DNA of 64,000 nt, from the NCBI GenBank assembly GCA_036273515.1, contig DASUHM010000062.1:1-64000 (forward strand), given 5' to 3'. The notes under the pieces are model-generated. The model saw only the letters and a list, made by a program, of their open reading frames with translations, did no database searches and was not told where the DNA came from. A program made the position numbers and the translations under genes. This DNA comes from Gaiellales bacterium (lineage in GTDB: Bacteria > Actinomycetota > Thermoleophilia > Gaiellales > JAICJC01). Positions 62,190-64,000 of this stretch are shown here, one piece after another; position 1 is the first letter of the stretch, and each line of letters opens with the position of its first letter.

Positions 62190-63394
62190 GAAGCGACGGC
62201 CTCCTGAGTTCGCGCGACGGCCCGTCCGGGCAGGGCGCAGAACTGCTCGTAGTCGATGAACTCGATCTCGTGGGGATCCTTGCTGCAGACCGGGCAGTCC
62301 GGATCGCGGTGCATCTTCAGCTCCACGAACTCCATGGACAGCGCGTCGTAGCGCAGCTGGCGGCCCACCAGCGGTTCGCCGATGCCCAGCAGGAGCTTCA
62401 CGGCCTCGGTCGCCTGGAGCGTCCCGATGACGCCGGGGAGCACGCCCAGCACGCCGCCCTCGGCGCACGACGGCGCCAGCTCGGGCGGCGGCGGCTCCGG
62501 GTACTGGCAGCGGTAGCAGGGGCCGTCGTGCGGCTTGTAGACCGTCACCGAGCCCTCGAACTGGTAGATCGACCCGTGCACGACCGGGATGCCGGCCACG
62601 AGGCTGGCGTCGTTCAGCAGGTACCGGGTCGGGAAGTTGTCGGTGCCGTCCACGATCACGTCGTACCCCGTGATCACGTCGAGCACGTTCTCGGACGTGA
62701 GCCGGATGTCGTACTTCAAGACCTTGACCTCGGGGTTGATCCCGTGAATGGCGATCTCGGCGGAGTCGACCTTGGGCGTCCCCACCCGGTCGACCGTGTG
62801 CACGATCTGGCGCTGGAGGTTGCTCGTGTCGACCGTGTCGGCGTCGATGATGCCGAGCGTGCCGACGCCGGCCGCGGCCAGGTACAGCGCCGCCGGCGAG
62901 CCGAGCCCACCCGCGCCGATCAGGAGCACCTTGGAGTCGAGCAGCCTGAGCTGCCCCTCCTCGCCGACCTCGGGGATGAGGACGTGGCGGCTGTAGCGCT
63001 CGAACTGGGCGTGGTCGAGAGTGCGCGGCACCTTCCACTCGTGGCCGTTGTCCTTCCAGCCGGAGAAGCCGCCGGCCAGCGAGACGACGTTGGCGTAGCC
63101 GAGCTCCGTGAGCGTCTTCGCCGCGTAGGCCGAGCGGTTGCCCGACTCGCAGTAGATGATCACGGGCGTGCTTCGGTCGGGGATGTTCGCCTCGACACGC
63201 GACTCGAGGTTGCCGCGGGCGATGTGGATCGCGCCAGGGATGAAGCCCTGCTCGTATTCGTCGCGCTCGCGCACGTCGACGACCACCGGCCGGGGCTCGG
63301 TTTCGAGCCGCGCGGCGGCGTCGTGCGCCGTCTCCTCTCTGATCTGCTGCTTCACCGCAGCCAAGTACTCGCGAGCCGAGACCACCGGCTTCAC
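62186..63394 (-). CDS. Rhodanese - MoeB/ThiF-type adenylyltransferase fusion (MoeZ-like)
   Basis: This 402-residue protein has an N-terminal rhodanese domain (about residues 10-125, active Cys in YCESGNRSAYA) and a ThiF/MoeB E1-like domain (about 135-390) with the ATP motif IGAGGLGSPAA, NLQRQIVH, GTDNFPTRYLLND and zinc pairs CYRC and CPVC. It adenylates the CysO C-terminus and then loads sulfur from the rhodanese. In mycobacterial MoeZ the rhodanese is at the C-terminus; here the order is reversed. GTG 63394 has AAAGGG nearby, and TAGACT (63433-63438, minus) may be its -10. Confidence 0.93.
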   Translation of the reverse strand: MKPVVSAREYLAAVKQQIREETAHDAAARLETEPRPVVVDVRERDEYEQGFIPGAIHIARGNLESRVEANIPDRSTPVIIYCESGNRSAYAAKTLTELGYANVVSLAGGFSGWKDNGHEWKVPRTLDHAQFERYSRHVLIPEVGEEGQLRLLDSKVLLIGAGGLGSPAALYLAAAGVGTLGIIDADTVDTSNLQRQIVHTVDRVGTPKVDSAEIAIHGINPEVKVLKYDIRLTSENVLDVITGYDVIVDGTDNFPTRYLLNDASLVAGIPVVHGSIYQFEGSVTVYKPHDGPCYRCQYPEPPPPELAPSCAEGGVLGVLPGVIGTLQATEAVKLLLGIGEPLVGRQLRYDALSMEFVELKMHRDPDCPVCSKDPHEIEFIDYEQFCALPGRAVARTQEAVAS

Positions 63395-63446
63395 CTACCC
63401 TTTCCCCTCTAGAGCGTTCACACGCAGCTTGAAGTCTACCAACCGA

Positions 63447-64000
63447 ATGGATCCAAACTTTCCCTCTGAGAGGGCTAACGTCGGGCCTCCTGTGCGTATT
63501 CCCACGGGCCGCCGGCGGCTCATCCTGGTGGCCGTGGTGGCGCTCGTGGCGGGCGGTGTGGCCGCCGCGACGGTGATTGCGACGCGCGGGGGAGGGAGCG
63601 ACCCGGCGCCGAACTCCGCCCAGCGGCTCTCGGGCCGGCCGCCGCTCGTGCTGCAGCTGCCGGGCGGGGCGGTGGGGAAGGGCAACGCCGCCGTCTACGC
63701 CGCCGCCAAGCAGCGCCTGCCCGCCGGCGACGTGCGCCTGTCGGTGGCCCGGGCGATCATGGCCTACGACCCGGCCCACCGCGCGCGGACGGTCGCCGCG
63801 CTCGAACGGCTGCCGCAGCGAAATCCGGCCGTCGCCTTCGCGCTGGGGATGGCCCAGCTCTGGGCAGGCGATCCGAAGGCGGCGGAGCAGACCCTGGAGC
63901 GCGTGAAGCAGCTCGATCCGTACGGCTACTACGGGACGAACGCGGACAACCTCCTGCACCTGAACCGGGAGGTGGCCGGCTACCCGCCGTACTTCCCGCC
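63447..64000 (+). CDS. Membrane-anchored protein, TPR-like, partial
   Basis: At least 184 residues run off the right edge. ATG 63447 opens a short cytoplasmic stretch, a membrane anchor (LILVAVVALVAGGVAAATV about residues 25-43), and an extracytoplasmic helical part with VAFALGMAQLWAGDPKAAEQTLERVKQLDP, which matches a tetratricopeptide helix pair. GTG 63492 is an alternative start. It is divergent from the cysteine operon. Function is unknown. Confidence 0.7.
   Translation, partial: MDPNFPSERANVGPPVRIPTGRRRLILVAVVALVAGGVAAATVIATRGGGSDPAPNSAQRLSGRPPLVLQLPGGAVGKGNAAVYAAAKQRLPAGDVRLSVARAIMAYDPAHRARTVAALERLPQRNPAVAFALGMAQLWAGDPKAAEQTLERVKQLDPYGYYGTNADNLLHLNREVAGYPPYFP

Noticed and set aside
60563-63394. 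Ubiquitin-like system (E1-like enzyme, beta-grasp carrier, JAMM protease) as an antiviral conjugation operon
   Set aside because: The cysteine synthase in the same operon and the rhodanese fusion identify the known CysO-CysM-Mec sulfur-transfer pathway; no E2-like or effector gene is present.

Overview
The window is very GC-rich, gene-dense DNA from a Gram-positive-type bacterium. It most resembles Actinomycetota, and class Thermoleophilia (Gaiellales/Solirubrobacterales-like) is my best guess. The reasons are the extreme third-position GC, many GTG and TTG starts, ATGA/GTGA start-stop overlaps, leaderless-looking promoters, the actinobacterial CysO-CysM-Mec cysteine pathway, a P450 with its [3Fe-4S] ferredoxin, and Flp-pilus (TadE/CpaE) genes. 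This placement is inference; no rRNA or tRNA gene is present to confirm it.

Layout. 1-7.2 kb: an MttB-family methyltransferase running off the left edge, then a redox-flavoured signalling operon (UBP zinc finger, receiver/glutaredoxin-like/thioredoxin-reductase-like fusion, cyclic-nucleotide-domain histidine kinase), a chemoreceptor and a HAD hydrolase. 7.2-12.1 kb: an activated-methyl-cycle operon (homocysteine methyltransferase fused to a SAM methyltransferase, MetK, AhcY) and a cupin. 12.1-19.2 kb: P450 plus ferredoxin, a secreted GH26-like enzyme, a glycosyltransferase, a small HTH regulator divergent from an isopropylmalate/Re-citrate-synthase-like enzyme, and three small membrane or unknown proteins. 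19.2-24.9 kb: an NAD-linked formate dehydrogenase locus (fdhD plus three subunit genes). Its catalytic subunit has an in-frame TGA that I read as selenocysteine, with a SECIS hairpin directly behind it. 24.9-40 kb: RDD protein, metallopeptidase, P1 peptidase, TolB-like propeller, a complete oligopeptide ABC transporter, a ketopantoate-reductase-like/amidase fusion, creatininase, GNAT-like protein, and an aspartoacylase-like/D-aminopeptidase/RidA operon. This stretch looks like peptide and amide scavenging. 40-49 kb: uracil-DNA glycosylase, HD-GYP protein, MarR, Usp, PilZ, TadE, a second P450, CpaE-like ATPase, Lgt and an EXORDIUM-like protein. 48.8-60.6 kb: a NarL-type two-component system with GGDEF and PHP genes, a CNNM/CBS protein, a lipoprotein, pterin dehydratase, an Lrp regulator, an ABC-2 exporter with its own two-component system, and a HEAT-repeat protein. 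60.6-63.4 kb: the cysteine operon (rhodanese-E1, CysO, CysM, Mec). A partial membrane-anchored protein leaves the right edge.

A family of short palindromes with core GGGGTCAGACCCC recurs seven times, nearly always just behind a stop codon and often between convergent genes. No CRISPR array, IS element, prophage, rRNA or tRNA was seen. No gene-free stretch exceeds about 250 bases. The most notable items are the split, gene-order-permuted selenocysteine formate dehydrogenase, the cysteine-less receiver/Grx/TrxR fusion, the one-operon methyl cycle with a fused methyltransferase, and a CysO carrier with residues beyond its di-glycine.
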